From contig OZ037848.1 in assembly GCA_964035575.1 (NCBI GenBank), forward strand, positions 744,001-808,000: a stretch of DNA of 64,000 bases, written 5' to 3'. A program made the translations under genes and the position numbers. Below the pieces are notes generated by a model. That model did not search any database, was not told where the DNA came from, and saw only the letters and a list, made by a program, of their open reading frames with translations. Below, one piece after another: positions 1-11,600 of the stretch. Every line of letters starts with the position of its first letter. Within the stretch, counting starts at the first letter, position 1. The DNA is from Rhynchopus sp. YZ270_cl-10 (lineage: Eukaryota > Euglenozoa > Diplonemea > Diplonemida > Diplonemidae).

Positions 1-337
1 TAGTAAGCTATTGATTGCTGCATGAAAATTCTATCAGAGCGAACTCAGAATTTTCAAAAAAAGTTTATCAGATGAATTTAAGCCACGCTGTGCTTAGTCA
101 CCTTTAAAAAAAACTCCGGGTTTTTTTAAAAAAGGAGGGGACGCAAAATAGTGGGTGTTTCCCTGTTCGTAGAGGAGGGTGTACCGAAGCTCATCGGAAG
201 GCAATCGGTACAGCAGAGAATACGTCGTGGAGAGAAAGGAAAAGAAAAAGAAGAAGATTGGTGTGGCTGGAAGAAAAAAGTGAACTAAGTACCGGCATTA
301 GGTCATTTCCAGTCACACCAAGAAGAAGAAAAACAAT
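1..337. other. Gene-free left edge with two hairpins
   Basis: No coding frame is convincing here. A family A intergenic hairpin lies at 71-102. A second stem is formed by 259-272 and 308-321 (TTGGTGTGGCTGGA against TCCAGTCACACCAA, 13 of 14 paired). Family A hairpins elsewhere in the window sit in gene spacers, so this edge may be the flank of a gene outside the window. Confidence 0.4.
71..102 (+). repeat. Intergenic hairpin motif A1
   Basis: Family A member: GATGAA, then TTAAGC, a short loop and GCTTAGTCACC. The AAGC/GCTT stem and the GTCACC tail are shared with the copies near 24754, 37526, 40288, 44292 and 48230. Confidence 0.55.
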
Positions 338-510
338 CACGGTGGCCCTTACGAACCCTCAGGGTACGTTCGTAGCGGGGTACCCCGCGGGGTACCCCAT
401 TACGGGGTTGGGTTCGTAACGGGGTACCCCGCACGGACCCTAGGGTTCGTAGCGGGGTACCCCGCTACGTACCCCCCGACGAACCCTTGACTCTGGCACT
501 AGGGCACCCC

Positions 511-639
511 AGGTACACAGGTACACAGGTACACAGGTACACAGGTACACAGGTACACAGGTACACAGGTACACAGGTACACAGGTACACAGGTACACAG
601 GTACACAGGTACACAGGTACACAGGTACAGGTACACAGG
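511..639. repeat. 8-bp minisatellite GTACACAG
   Basis: About 16 tandem copies of an 8-bp unit. The same unit recurs on the other strand as a longer array at 52898-53195 and as a short run near 15795. Open frames across it (repeating CTCVPVYL) are by-products of the repeat. Confidence 0.95.
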
Positions 640-1689
640 CGTTCCTTGCCCTTGTGAGCTTTAAGGACGTCCCGCTCTTGCAGCTGTATTTTGTGGCGTG
701 CCTGGCCGTCTTCACGAGGGATGTCTCTTTCCTCCCACAATAATCTGAGCGTGGGGTCTGAAGAAGATAAGAAGACGAGGCTGATGCGGGGCGGTGTTTT
801 AGTCGAGTCCACGACTGGATATCCATATACGTGTCTAGTACACGGCTATTGCAGACTGAACTGACAAACCAAGGGGGGAATTGGTCATTGCAATATCTGG
901 AAAGTCATACGAGGTGTTTTTTTTTTGAAGGGGAGGTACACGACGGACTAGTTATGACCATGACAGGTGATCTTACTAGTAAAATGACAGGTGAAAATTT
1001 TTGACAGGTGGTACCTGTCATTTGACAGGTACCACCTGTCAAAATGACAGGTGCACCTGTCATTTTACAGGTACCACCTGTCATATTACTAGTAATATTC
1101 AATTATCACCTGTCATATTTATAACTAGTAACACCACCTGTCATATCACCTGTCATGGCCATAACTAGTCCGTCGTGTACCCTGAGGGACCGGGTGAGGC
1201 AGTCACGGCAGATCTGCTTGATAATTTACACCTGACTAATTTTCTTCCCTAAATTGATCACTCCCTGGCCTATTAATGGTGTGGGTACCTAAGCGTGTGT
1301 AGTAATGGGTCACTACGACCCACAAAATACAGATACCAGGTGACCGTCTTGTCTTGTTTTGGCTGTATTCAAACGCACTTAGATGGCATTAGGCAAGATG
1401 TATCCTTTACTTCCTAAAATATGAGGCATGGGCTGTTGCCATGGCCATATCTCGTTTATGTGCTAAAAAATAGCAATAGGCAAGGTACAGACCCTGTCCC
1501 ACGACCCCCTTTTTTTTTTCGGAATTTTGATTTTCTGGTCACTTCTGGTCACTATTTTTGGTATTTTCGGGCCTCCAGGACGTTTTCTGGGGGGTTTTGG
1601 GTAGTGACTTGTGGGGTCGGACACTGCTCTGCGCGTAGAAATACAAAATCCTGAAAAAGTGCAGGGTTCCCCCCTTCTGACCCCCCCTA
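640..1689. repeat. Duplicated block, inverse copy at 48807-49613
   Basis: This block matches 48807-49613 in inverse orientation at high identity. The only large difference is foldback 939-1177, present here and absent there. Its end reads TGACCCCCCCTA and matches the TAGGGGGGGTCA start of the 48.8 kb copy. Both copies carry the same short open frame (MDIQSWTRLKHRPAS...), intact for 107 codons at 49365-49688 and altered by the minisatellite here. Confidence 0.85.
939..1177. mobile_element. Foldback element F1 (CACGAC ends, TA target)
   Basis: Inverted ends CACGACGGACTAGTTATG at both sides; the interior is made almost wholly of direct and inverted TGACAGGT units. It is flanked by TA on each side (937-938 and 1178-1179). 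The inverse copy of this locus at 49313-49318 reads GGTACC without the element, which gives the empty site and proves the TA duplication. It has no coding capacity. It shares CACGAC ends with F2, F3 and F4 but has a different internal motif. Confidence 0.9.
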
Positions 1690-1697
1690 GCCTAGGC

Positions 1698-2098
1698 TAG
1701 GCCTATGCTGCGCGCGCACGCGTGCGCAGCAAATTCTGAGAAAGTGCGCACGGCAGTATGCACGGCAGTATGTACGGCAGTACTTGTTGTGAAGGATGAA
1801 AAAATATCCGGCAAAACCCCCGAGACTTTGGCCCGTTGGGGCACCTGTTGCACTCCGCCTGCGGCGGCAACCGACGCATGACGTCGATCAGAGGAGGGTG
1901 AGACGCGTTTCTCCGCCTTTCTCGAAGTGCGCTGTAATCCGGGATAACCTCCTGCGCATAGGGGCTGGTACAGTACAACAAAGGGCAACGTATAGGAGCT
2001 AGGCTTCCTACGTTGAATAAGGGCCGTGCGCCGCAAATTTTCAAAAAGTGCGCACGGCGTACGCGTACGTACGGCCGTGCGCGTGCAGCATAGCCCTA
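1698..2098. mobile_element. Short TIR element, TAGG...CCTA
   Basis: Starts TAGGCCTATGCTGCGCG and ends in the near-reverse complement GCAGCATAGCCCTA. The interior carries repeated GTGCGCACGGC and CAGTATG units. Its TA-GG...CC-TA layout matches the chain of elements at 48.8-59.2 kb. Confidence 0.6.
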
Positions 2099-2214
2099 GG
2101 CATACCTCGAAAGCGAATATGATATTCGGCCTATATTCGGATCCAAAATTCTTGGGCCATATTCGGCCTATATTCGGATCCGAATATAGGGCCTTTGGGG
2201 GGGGGGGGGGGGGG
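2095..2214. repeat. GAATAT palindromic repeat and G18 tract
   Basis: Tandem palindromic units of GGCCTATATTCGGATCC type start at a TAGGCATACC end. The same end and motif recur at 63005-63125. An uninterrupted run of 18 G follows at 2197-2214, comparable to the G tracts between elements at 48.8-59.2 kb. Confidence 0.7.
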
Positions 2215-3042
2215 CGGGTGCGAATGCCTTGCGCTGATCAGCGTCGAAAGCGGCAGGTACATCTGAACCTGGGCGAAATGGCAGCTGCGGGTTACACCTA
2301 TACCATGGCGTTATTGGCACAAGGGGGAGCAGGAACAGTGTCTTCCCCTGTTCATCAGGGCCAGAGTTGCTGCGCATATGTTTGAGTGGTGCATGGAGAA
2401 GCTGAAGGAGGGGGTCACGGCCAACGCGTACTGTCACAGTCTCCATCACTGGTGACAAGAATGACGCGGTGCCCTCCAACTGTAAAAAAATGATGACCCA
2501 AAAATCCAAAGAAAACCTCACATTGACCTTTGAAGAAAATTTTTTTTGCGAAAAAGTGGTCCAAAAATTGACTTGTCTACGAAAAATGGGGTGGGCGTAA
2601 AATCGCGTTTTTAGACCCCCACAGATGCTCAAATGTGCCAAATTTTGCTTTTAATGGCCTCAAATCGTCGAAATTGGCCCTATATAGGGCAAAAAAAAAA
2701 ATTCGAGAGTCCCTTTCCCTGGGAGGCAATAGCCACCGGGTGTGACGGGGTACCCCGCTACGAACCCTAGGGTACGTAGCGGGGTACCCCGTTACGTACC
2801 CTAAGTACGTAGCGGGGTACCCCGCGGGGTACCCTAAAGCGGTGGGGTACCCCGCTACGTACCCCGCACGGACCCTGGGTTCGTAAGGGGGGTACCCCGC
2901 GGGGTACCCCAAGTGCGGGGTACCCCGCGCGGAACGTACCCCGCGGGTCCGCGCGGGGTACCCCACACGCGGGGTACCCCGCGCGGACCCTATTTGGGGT
3001 ACCCCGCGGGGTACCCCAAATAGGGTTCGTAAGGCCACCGTG

Positions 3043-3190
3043 TAATTAAAAAAATAAAATAAAAGAAGAGCCTAACAAAGGTCACTCCAAACCAACGTGG
3101 CTCTTTCTTTGTTGTGTCGACCATCCCCTGAAGTACCCATTTGGGGTGGGTAAACTAGGGTCTGATCAACAATGTTTTGTTCGACGAACG
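3043..3190. other. Short spacer before a hAT-like MITE
   Basis: Unique AT-rich DNA with no coding frame; its last eight bases (3183-3190, GACGAACG) are the left target duplication of the adjacent element. Confidence 0.5.
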
Positions 3191-3817
3191 CAGGGTATTA
3201 GGGTGGTTAAAAAAACTGGTTTTGAAAAAAAAAAAAAAAACAGAGAAATCTGGAGGGGGAAAAAAAACCGACACTTTTCACCAGGCATTTCTGTAAATGT
3301 CGTCCCCAGATTAGGGCGGACTCGATTTTTTTCCCTGCATTTTTTCCCCGCCTGGTAGAACCGTGGTTGAACCACGGGAGTGCCTTTGGGAAATGGCTGT
3401 TCCTTGATTTATTTTTGCCTGCGGCGCCATTTTTCATTTTTTGCTCCGCAAAAAAAGGGTTCGTTGAGTGGCTCTGTGGTGTAAAAAGCTACATTTTTAC
3501 ACCGTACCCTCAAAATTTTTCGCCTGCGGCGCCATTTTATATTATTTTTTTGCTCCGAAAAAAAAATGCCGTCCCTATGTTCCCAATGGTCAGCAGCGCC
3601 GAAAAATATTTTGAGCAAAAAACAAGCTGACCTCCCCAATCTTGAAATCTGGATTCCTGGATAAGACACTGAACCCACCCCCGAAAAACCCGAAAAAGGT
3701 GACTGTGTCCGTCAACGGTGGAGGTTTTCGCCGGAAAAACTAGTTTTCGCCACCCAGGAGAGAAAACCAGAAAAACCAGTTTTTTCCGGAATTTTGGATT
3801 TTCACCCTAATACCCTG
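3191..3817. mobile_element. hAT-like MITE with 8-bp target duplication
   Basis: Termini are CAGGGTATTAGGGTG and its reverse complement. The perfect 8-bp direct repeat GACGAACG flanks it (3183-3190 and 3818-3825). CAGGG ends plus an 8-bp duplication are the hAT superfamily signature. At 627 bp it encodes no transposase and is non-autonomous. The interior (about 3420-3540) holds a GGCGCC-rich module found inverted in the related elements at 22197 and 35503. Confidence 0.88.
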
Positions 3818-4826
3818 GACGAACGTAAAAAAAAAAAAAAAAAAAAACTTGGTGTGATTTTCCTAAAAATTAGGTGTAAATTGGGTACTTCTTGGGTCCT
3901 TCTAGGGTATAGTGATTTTCCTTAGGGCACTTCCTTAAGGAAAGCGTGATCTTTTTCCCGAGCTTTCCCTGTGATTTGTAGCCTTGTTTTCGCAAAAAGT
4001 TGGTACATCCGAGAGCCCCACGTGTTGGGTGGTGGAAATTTTCTCAAAATCCGGGGTTGGCACCCAGTACCCAGTACCCAGTACCCAGACCTAGTCATAC
4101 TGTGCGGGCGAGTAAAAAAAACTCGCCTACTCGCCAAAAACTCGCCCATTTTGGGGGGGCGAGTTTTGGCGAGTTTTTTTTTTTGGGTAGGGATTTTACC
4201 TTGGGAAAAGTGTACACACGAAAATATGAGGGAAATTTGAGTTTTGAAGAGAAAATTTTTTTCGTTCCACGGGGTTGCAAAGCTTGCGCCGCAGGCGTAC
4301 GGTACGCTACTTTTATTCTTTCGACGTATCTTTTTCTCACTCCTCGTTGGGGGTTCTACGAGCTCCGACCGTCAAATTGTGGGGGTCACAACGCGCAGCA
4401 AAGTTCGCAGCTATGCAAACTGCCCCCACGTTTACTTTGCACTTTACCCTCAGTGGTCAAGTACTGACCATATATAACACAAAACCTGAAAATGGCCTGT
4501 AAAAACTGATACGTGCATTAGAGGTCAAAAATACTCAGTTCTGAGCGCAAAGTGACCCCATCACAGCACGCAGAGGCTCCGGAGCACTGAAATATATATA
4601 TTTTTTTTTGATTTTTTGGGGTGAAAATTTCTGGGGGAAAATTTCTGGCCACAAAAAACCACCAAAAAAAAATACACAAAATAATTTTTGCACCCCCCTT
4701 AAAATTAGGGGTAAATTGGGTACTTCTTGGGTCCTTCTAGGGTATACACCCTAGCCCTATACAGCCACACCAAAAACGCTTTTTTTTGTATTCCCGTGTG
4801 TGAAAATACATTTTGGTTTGTTGGTT
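3818..4826. other. Repeat-derived spacer with a partial GCGAG element
   Basis: No gene seen. At 4090-4270 lies a partial copy of the element whose full copies are at 50211-51047 and 55270-56118 (GTCATACTGTGCGGGCGAG end, then the GATTTTACCTTGGG stretch). That stretch is the uninterrupted form of the site split by the 22197 insertion. A 44-bp segment at 3866-3909 recurs at about 4705-4745. Confidence 0.5.
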
Positions 4827-6200
4827 TATACATAGCGCTCTAATTAGAGTATTAGGGTATAATTAGAGTCTGGGATTTTGGGCCAAGTCAGTTAGAGTCC
4901 AGTTAGAGTATAATTAGAGTCGCTTTTCTTCAATTAGACTATAATTAGAGTGCAGTTAGAGCATAATTAGACTCTAACTACACTCTAATTATAGTCTAAT
5001 TAGAGTAAAACAACAGGCTTCTTGTAGGTGCAAACGCCGTAAGGAACCGGTCCCCCTAAGGTTCCTCTGTAGGACCCAGGTGCCCAGGTACCCACATAGC
5101 TGAAAATAAGACTTGGGGAACCGAGTTATCAGGACACAATATGTGAAGGCGCTGTGGGTCCGCCTGAAAGCGGGTCGGGGACCCGGTCGCGGGAGGGTGG
5201 GGGCCTAGTCCTAGTCCTACTGTACCTAGTACCCAGTACCGGGAGTAGGCGCAACCCGGGACTCGGGACCCGGCTTATTCTCAGCTATGGGTACCCAGGT
5301 ACTCAAACCCGCGCAGTGGCACATGCCCTCAAGTGTGAGTGACCCACACATTAGGGAATGCGATGCAAAAACTCTATGTGCACCTTCGGTGCAACGGCGC
5401 AGACAGGCCAAGCAGCGTTGGACTCAGAGGAATGCCCGCTGTGCAGGTATCAAACATGAGAACCAACTCCCAGCAACAAGGGGCGCCTTTTGCCGGCGTT
5501 ATTGAAGGTGTTTCGGGTGCAAAGTTTTCTACAATTTTGATGCGCGGGTACAGAAGTGGTGCCTTGTTCTTTCATCTGTAGGAATGTAAATGTCAATCGC
5601 GTTTAACTACCACTAAGGGGTCGAAGGGATAATCCCAGTATCAACGGCTGTGTTGACGGGAAATCTATAGCGAGCATACGTTCATTTCATCCGAAGAAAT
5701 ACTACTTATGAACCCAGGAGAGATCCAAGCCTGAACGCGCTGAACAACTACCCGCGATTGACTTAGATGTTATACCAAAGAGAATTCATAACAAAACAAC
5801 ACCCTGCCCCATACACCAAATAGCCATGCTTCAAGTGCATGCCCTGGGCCAAAATTCCTGTGCTACAAAGGCAACAAGACCATCCACAAGGAGTGTGAAT
5901 TGTGCACTGGTTTTCTGGGGGAACAAACAATATTTTCTTGTGTCTGGTTCTCTGCAAGCAGAGAACAGACTTTCTGGATTACAAATTCGAATTTCTTGCA
6001 CTAGCTATGCCCCCTGGGTTGATGGCTATAGCATTGATTGATGTGCCCCTCTTTATTGACCCTCTTATAGGACTCTAATTAGACTCTAATTAGAGTCCAG
6101 TTAGAGTATTAGAGTTCAGTTAGAGTTTTAAAGACTCTAATTATACTCGAACTGCCGACTCTAATTATCTAGTTAGAGTCTAATTGGAGCGCTATGTATA
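4827..6200. mobile_element. TAATTAGAGT element, copy 1 of a head-to-head pair
   Basis: Both ends carry TATACATAGCGCTC followed by arrays of TAATTAGAGT and its complement. The unit is about 1.37 kb and is adjacent, in mirror image, to copy 2. Together they form a near-palindrome of about 3 kb centred near 6202. The interior holds a decayed zinc-ribbon-like coding module. It has the empty site (TA at 5227-5228) for foldback F2 that sits in copy 2. Confidence 0.85.
5330..5940 (+). pseudogene. Decayed zinc-ribbon-like coding module, copy 1
   Basis: Frame-broken coding remnant. Pieces readable on the plus strand include LRCNGADRP near 5380 and KGNKTIHKECELCTGFLG near 5870-5925. In the best copy (23190-23520, minus) the first part reads as a C-x2-C-x13-C-x2-C zinc ribbon (CLRC...CPLC). 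Four copies sit inside different elements, so it is probably a transposon-borne gene remnant. The family is unknown to me. Confidence 0.4.
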
Positions 6201-6399
6201 TTTATACATAGCGCTCCAATTAGACTCTAACTAGATAATTAGAGTCGGCAGTTCGAGTATAATTAGAGTCTTTAAAACTCTAACTGAACTCTAATACTCT
6301 AACTGGACTCTAATTAGAGTCTAATTAGAGTCCTATAAGAGGGTCAATAAAGAGGGGCACATCAATCAATGCTATAGCCATCAACCCAGGGGGCATAGC

Positions 6400-7030
6400 T
6401 AGTGCAAGAAATTCGACTTTGTAATCCAGAAAGTCTGTTCTCTGCTTGCAGAGAACCAGACACAAGAAAATATTGTTTGTTCCCCCAGAAAACCAGTGCA
6501 CAATTCACACTCCTTGTGGATGGTCTTGTTGCCTTTTTAGCACAGGAATTTTGGCCCAGGGGCATGCACTTGAAGCATGGCTATTTAGTGTGTGTGGGGC
6601 AGTGTTGTTTTGTTATGAATTCTCTTTGGTATTGTCGATCGCGGGTAGTTGTTCAACGCGAGGCTTGGATCTCTCCTGGGCTCATAAGTAGTATTTCTTC
6701 GGCTGAAATGAACGTATGCTCGCTATAGATTTCCCGTCAACACAGCCTTTGATACTGGGATTACCCCTTCCCCTTAGTGGTAGTTAAATTCGATTGATAT
6801 TTACATTCCTAGAGATGAAAGAACAAGACACCACTTCTGTACCCGCGCATCAACATTTGTAGAAAACTTTGCACCCCAAACACCTTCAATAACGCCCGCC
6901 AAAAGGCGCCCCTTGTTGCTGGGAGTTTCTCATGTTTGATACCTGCACAGCAGGCATTCCTCTGAGTCCAACGCTGCTTGGCCTTTCTGCGGCGTTGCAC
7001 CGAAGGTGCACATAGAGTTTTTGCATCGCA
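6400..7030 (-). pseudogene. Decayed zinc-ribbon-like coding module, copy 2
   Basis: Minus-strand counterpart of the module at 5330-5940, with the same KGNKTIHKEC-type and CNAADRP-type pieces. Frames are broken. Confidence 0.35.
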
Positions 7031-7145
7031 TTCCCTAATGTATGGGGCACTCACACTTGAGGGCATGTGCCACTGCGCGGGTTTGAGTACCTGGGTACCC
7101 ATAGCTGAGAATAAGCCGGGTCCCGAGTCCCGGTACTGGGTACTA

Positions 7146-7398
7146 CACGAAGGTGAAGTCAATGACATGACATGTGCTTTTGACATGTGCTTACCATGTA
7201 ACTTTTTTTACATGTGAAACACATGTCATTTTACATGTAAAATGACATGTGCAGTAACGTATATTGGCCGTAAAAATGTCATGTGTTTCACATGTCATTT
7301 CACGTCATTTCACATGTCATTTTACATGTCTCATGTCACTTTTCACATGTCATTTTACATGTAAAAGCACATGTCATGTCATTGACTTCACCGTCGTG
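7146..7398. mobile_element. Foldback element F2 (CACGACGGTGAAG ends)
   Basis: Inverted ends of CACGA(A/C)GGTGAAGTCAAT type; the interior is TGACATGT units in both orientations. TA flanks at 7144-7145 and 7399-7400. Copy 1 of the host repeat has the unfilled site GTACCTAGTACCC at 5223-5235, which proves insertion at TA. Non-coding. Confidence 0.92.
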
Positions 7399-7810
7399 TA
7401 GGTACAGTAGGACTAGGACTAGGCCCCCACCCTCCCGCGACCGGGTCCCCGACCCGCTTTCAGGCGGACCACAGCGCCTTCACATATTGTGTCCCAGTCC
7501 GGCTGAGAACTCGGTTCCCCAAGTCTTATTTCAGCTATGTGGGTATCTGGGCACCTGGGTCCTACAGAGGAACCTTAGGGGAACCGGTTCCTTACGGCGT
7601 TTGCACCTACAAGAAGCCTGTTGTTTTACTCTAATTAGACTATAATTAGAGTGTAGTTAGAGTCTAATTATGCTCTAACTGCACTCTAATTATAGTCTAA
7701 TTGAAGAAAAGCGACTCTAATTATACTCTAACTGGACTCTAACTGACTTGGCCCAAAATCCCAGACTCTAATTATACCCTAATACTCTAATTAGAGCGCT
7801 ATGTATATAT

Positions 7811-8641
7811 ATTGGTTTCATTTTTTTTTTGAAATCTTTTTTTTTTTACCATTCCTTTTTAGGGAACGGAGCATTGCACGGTGCCTGGAGGCTCCAAGAA
7901 AAATGGAGTCGGCGGGCTAAAGAGGAAGTTGTCTTCCTAAACGTGCACACACAACTGGGGGGGGTTTTTTTTCCAGCTGATTTACAAATTAAATACAATA
8001 GGGAAGAAAAGTAAGGACATAGCCTGAAAAATGCGCATCTCCGTCTCTAACCATGCACATTTGTGTGTGTTTTTAGACGAAAAAGGGGGGGGAAAGAAAA
8101 AAAGAGAGAAAAAATAGAAAAGGAAGGCTCGGTTGACAAACAAAAGACAAAAAAAAAAAAAAAGACTCGTGGTGATTCGGAAAGCAAAAAGCTGTTCACC
8201 CAACATCTGTCTTCTTTCACTGAAGTCCACCCACGGAGCATCAAATCCAATTTCTTTTTCTTTTTCATTCATTTCCCCCCTTTTTTCCGCCTATACTGGC
8301 TTCGAACAATTTGTTGTAAGTAATTAGTAAACCTGATCCTTTTTAAAAATTTTTCTTTCTTTTATCAAATGGTCTTTTTTATTATCGCCCATTTATTTTT
8401 CCTATTATTTTATCTTTTTTTCGTTCACAAAACACAACATTCCCTAGTCTTTTGCATGGGGCCCTCTTTCGAGCTTTGACCCTCATCTTCTACTAGGCTA
8501 CCTCTAATTACACGGAACTCTCTTTTTCTCTCTCTGTTTTATCTATCACTTTGATTATTTTCAGTTATTGTCAACAAAATCATCGATTGGATACAGTACT
8601 CAGCTATATCACCGACCCTCCTTTTAAAAAGATGTTTTTCT
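7811..8641. other. 3' flank of the large Cys-rich gene
   Basis: AT-rich, unique-looking DNA with homopurine and homopyrimidine runs between the repeat pair and the stop codon of the gene at 8642. No coding frame with recognisable content; the 3' UTR presumably lies here. Confidence 0.5.
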
Positions 8642-11600
8642 CTACAGAGCAGGCTCATTCTTGACGGGGAGGTTGGCGTCCTCCTTCTTTCCGCCACAGG
8701 CACAGAGCGCAATAAAGGCAACCAACGCAATGCATCCCAGCGCACTGAGACCAGCAATCAATCCGATCATGCCAGGTGCGAGCTCGTCGTCGTCATCGAA
8801 GGTAGGTGCTGGGGTGGGTGCTGTGACGAGGACACCTGTCGTGCTTTCAGTCACACCAAGCAGTTGGAAGGTGTCATCTGCGGTAGGGTTGGCAATTCTG
8901 TCGTTAATAGTGTTGGTCACGTCGTCAGCGGTTGCGGTGCCTGAGTACTCAGTTGGCTCGAACATAACGTTGGTCCCTCCGGATGCGTCTGTCAGAATCA
9001 ACGCTTCTCTCAGGGAAGTGGTCGAGTCAACGCTGGTGCAGCCACCTGCCATCTTCGCGAAGACACTGCTTGGGCAGCCTCCGTCGCATGCGCTTGCAGG
9101 GCAGAGCCAATGGATTTGGAATGCGTTCAGCACTGCGCTCAACATGGCAGTCAAGTACTGCACAAACAGGACCCTATTGAAGGAGCCAAAGAGAGCACCA
9201 AGGGCAAGGTCGAACACCTTCTTGAGGACCTCGACAATCCCGCTGGCAAGGACCGGGGCAGGGGTGGGGGCAGCGGTGTCGGTGCATTGGCACCAATGTC
9301 TGCAGTCGTTCGCAACGTCGGTGGTGTTGGTGCAGTTTGTTGCGCAGTCGATGGTCTCGGTGACGCCCGACTTCTTCTCCCAGGACCCACAGTCGCCTGG
9401 CATGGGTGCCACGAGGTCGGAGTACTTCGTCTCAAGACCGCAGTCCCCGACACACACGACGTTGGCACGTCCGGTGATGTAGACGCCGCTGCAGGCAGAC
9501 CCTTCGCAGCGGATCTCGCAGTGTCCGTTGGTGTCGGAGGCGCATTGGATGGCAAGGTTCTCGCAAGAGGCGGCCTCTGTGCACTTCAGCGTGCATGTGG
9601 AATCTGCCGGGCAGGTGATCTCCGTGCCCTTGCACGATGAATTCGCATAGCACCCAATGCTCGCCGGGCCAGCGTTGTTCATAAAGCTGAAGGCCGACGT
9701 CGTGCAGGAGTCTGTGCTCTTGCAGCGCACCTTCGCGCTGGTGCCCGCGAAGTACGCGACGGTCTGGTTGCACGACGCAGCACCCTTGCAGCTCAGGTCG
9801 CAGTAGTCAGACGCACATCCGATGGACGACTGTGCGCAGGAGTTGACTCCGGTGCAGGTGAAGCGGGTCGACTTCGCGGTGGCGGCACCCCAAAGCCCGT
9901 AGAGCTTTCCTGGCATGTCGGGGTACCAATACGGGGAGTACGATGGACGTTTGAGGCCGGTGCAGGACCTGTCCCCAATGCAGTGCACGTTGCAGACGCC
10001 TGCGGTGTTGCAGTTGACGTGCGCGTCTTTGCAGCTGCCTTCCTTGACGCAGTTGAGGCTGCACTCCTCCTTTGCGTTGCAGAGGATGCTGGAGTTGCTG
10101 CATGAGCCTGCCTCCCTGCACTGCCCACGGCAGATGTCGTCGTCACAGCGGCAGTCCTGCTCCGCCGCGCAGGAGAGGCTCTGGTAGCTACCCCACGCAT
10201 GCGACGCGCTGCTGCTGCCGGCACTGCCGCCCATGCTGCTGCCCATGCTACCCGAGCTCATGCTGCTGGAGTCCATGCTCGCACTACCAGAGCTGGCACT
10301 ACCCTGGGTCTCTTCATGGCAGTTCGCGGTCGCGTTGCTGTCACAAACGTCGTGCCCGTCTGCACTGATGTTCGTGCACGCATGGTCCACACCATGGCAC
10401 TTCACCTTCCAGACCCCGCCAGTAACGTTCGTGGAGTGGCATGCGTGGCCTCCCTTGCAGTGGAGGTTGCACGACTTTGTGGCAGGGCACTTCAGAACGG
10501 CGCCACGGCAGGCCTCCTCACCGATGCAGTTGACCTCAGAGGTGGCGGTGGTGGTGGTGGCGGCCTTGGCAACAGCAGCGTCGCTGGCAGGTCCGGGGAA
10601 GTTGACGTGGAAGTGGAAGGAGGTGTTCGTGCAGGCGCCCTTGTTGGTGCAGTGCACAGCGGCGGAGGATGTGTCCGAGACGTTGAAGACGACCTTCTCG
10701 CAGGCAGCGTGGCCACTGCAGTCCAGCTCGCAGAAGCCAGACCCGCAGCCAATGTTCGACGACGCGCAGGAGTGGTTCCCCGAGCACTCAAAGACAGACT
10801 TCTCTGCGTTCTCGCCTCCGAACAGACCGTAGCCCTCGCCAGCAAGTCCGGCCGGCAGGTCGATGCCGCTGTAGTCTGTGTCGTGGACACGCTGCATGCC
10901 GTAGCACGCCCTGTTCCCGTAGCAGCGCACCTCGCACATCCCCTTCGTGTCGCAGTTGATGTGAGACTCGCGGCAGCTCTCCTCGCAGCACTCCAGCTTG
11001 CAAAGGTCCTCCGTTTTGCAGATGATGCTGCTGTTTGCGCAGACGAGGGGGCTCGTGCACATCTCGGTGCAGGTGTCCTTGTTTTCGACAGGGTCGCACA
11101 TACAGCCGCCTTCCGCAGCGCAGTTTCCGGGGCTCGCCTTGTCGACGTACATAGCACACATCTCGTGCATGTCGAGGCTGCCACTGTCGCTGTCGCTGCT
11201 GTCGCTGCTGTCGCTGTTGTCCTTGGACTTGCTCTTGGATTTGGACTTCGTGCACGAGCCCTTCTTCATGTCACAGACTTCGTTGCCACCGTCGTCCAGG
11301 TCCTTGCACGCCTCATCAATGCCGTAGCACGTAATATCCCATGAGCCAGTGACATTGACCCCACGGCACGAGTTCTCACCGATGCATGAAAGCTTGCACC
11401 ATTTTTCGTCGTCGTCTGAGCAGTGGAAGACAGAGCGCGCGCACGCACTGTTGCTGTTGCAGTAGATCGTGGGAGCGGCCATGTCCATGCTGCCGCTGTC
11501 ACTGTGGCTGCCCGTGTTGCTCTTCGAGCCGCTCTTGCTCTTGCTCTTGCCCATGCTGCCGCTCATGCTGCTGTCACTCATGCTGCTGTCACTGTAGCTG

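Larger units (their letters stand above)
338..3042. mobile_element. Composite element with CACGGTGGCC inverted ends
   Basis: The outer ends are inverted: CACGGTGGCC followed by TTACGAACCCT at 338 and its reverse complement ending at 3042. Both termini carry arrays of a palindromic motif around GGGGTACCCCG and TACGAACCCT. Nested inside are the GTACACAG minisatellite, a block duplicated at 48.8 kb, foldback 939-1177, a short element at 1698-2098 and GAATAT-rich sequence followed by a G tract. A stretch at 2225-2470 looks like decayed coding DNA but matches nothing I recognise. No clear target duplication and no transposase were seen. Confidence 0.55.
6203..7810. mobile_element. TAATTAGAGT element, copy 2 (inverted)
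   Basis: Mirror image of copy 1 with the same TATACATAGCGCTC ends, longer by the inserted foldback F2 (7146-7398). Apart from F2, the copies differ mainly by scattered point changes and small indels (for instance around 5440-5480 against 6900-6960), so the duplication is not very old. Confidence 0.85.

Noticed and set aside
4827-7810. CRISPR-like array (regular short repeats)
   Set aside because: TAATTAGAGT units lack constant repeat length and unique spacers, sit at element ends and are eukaryotic in context.
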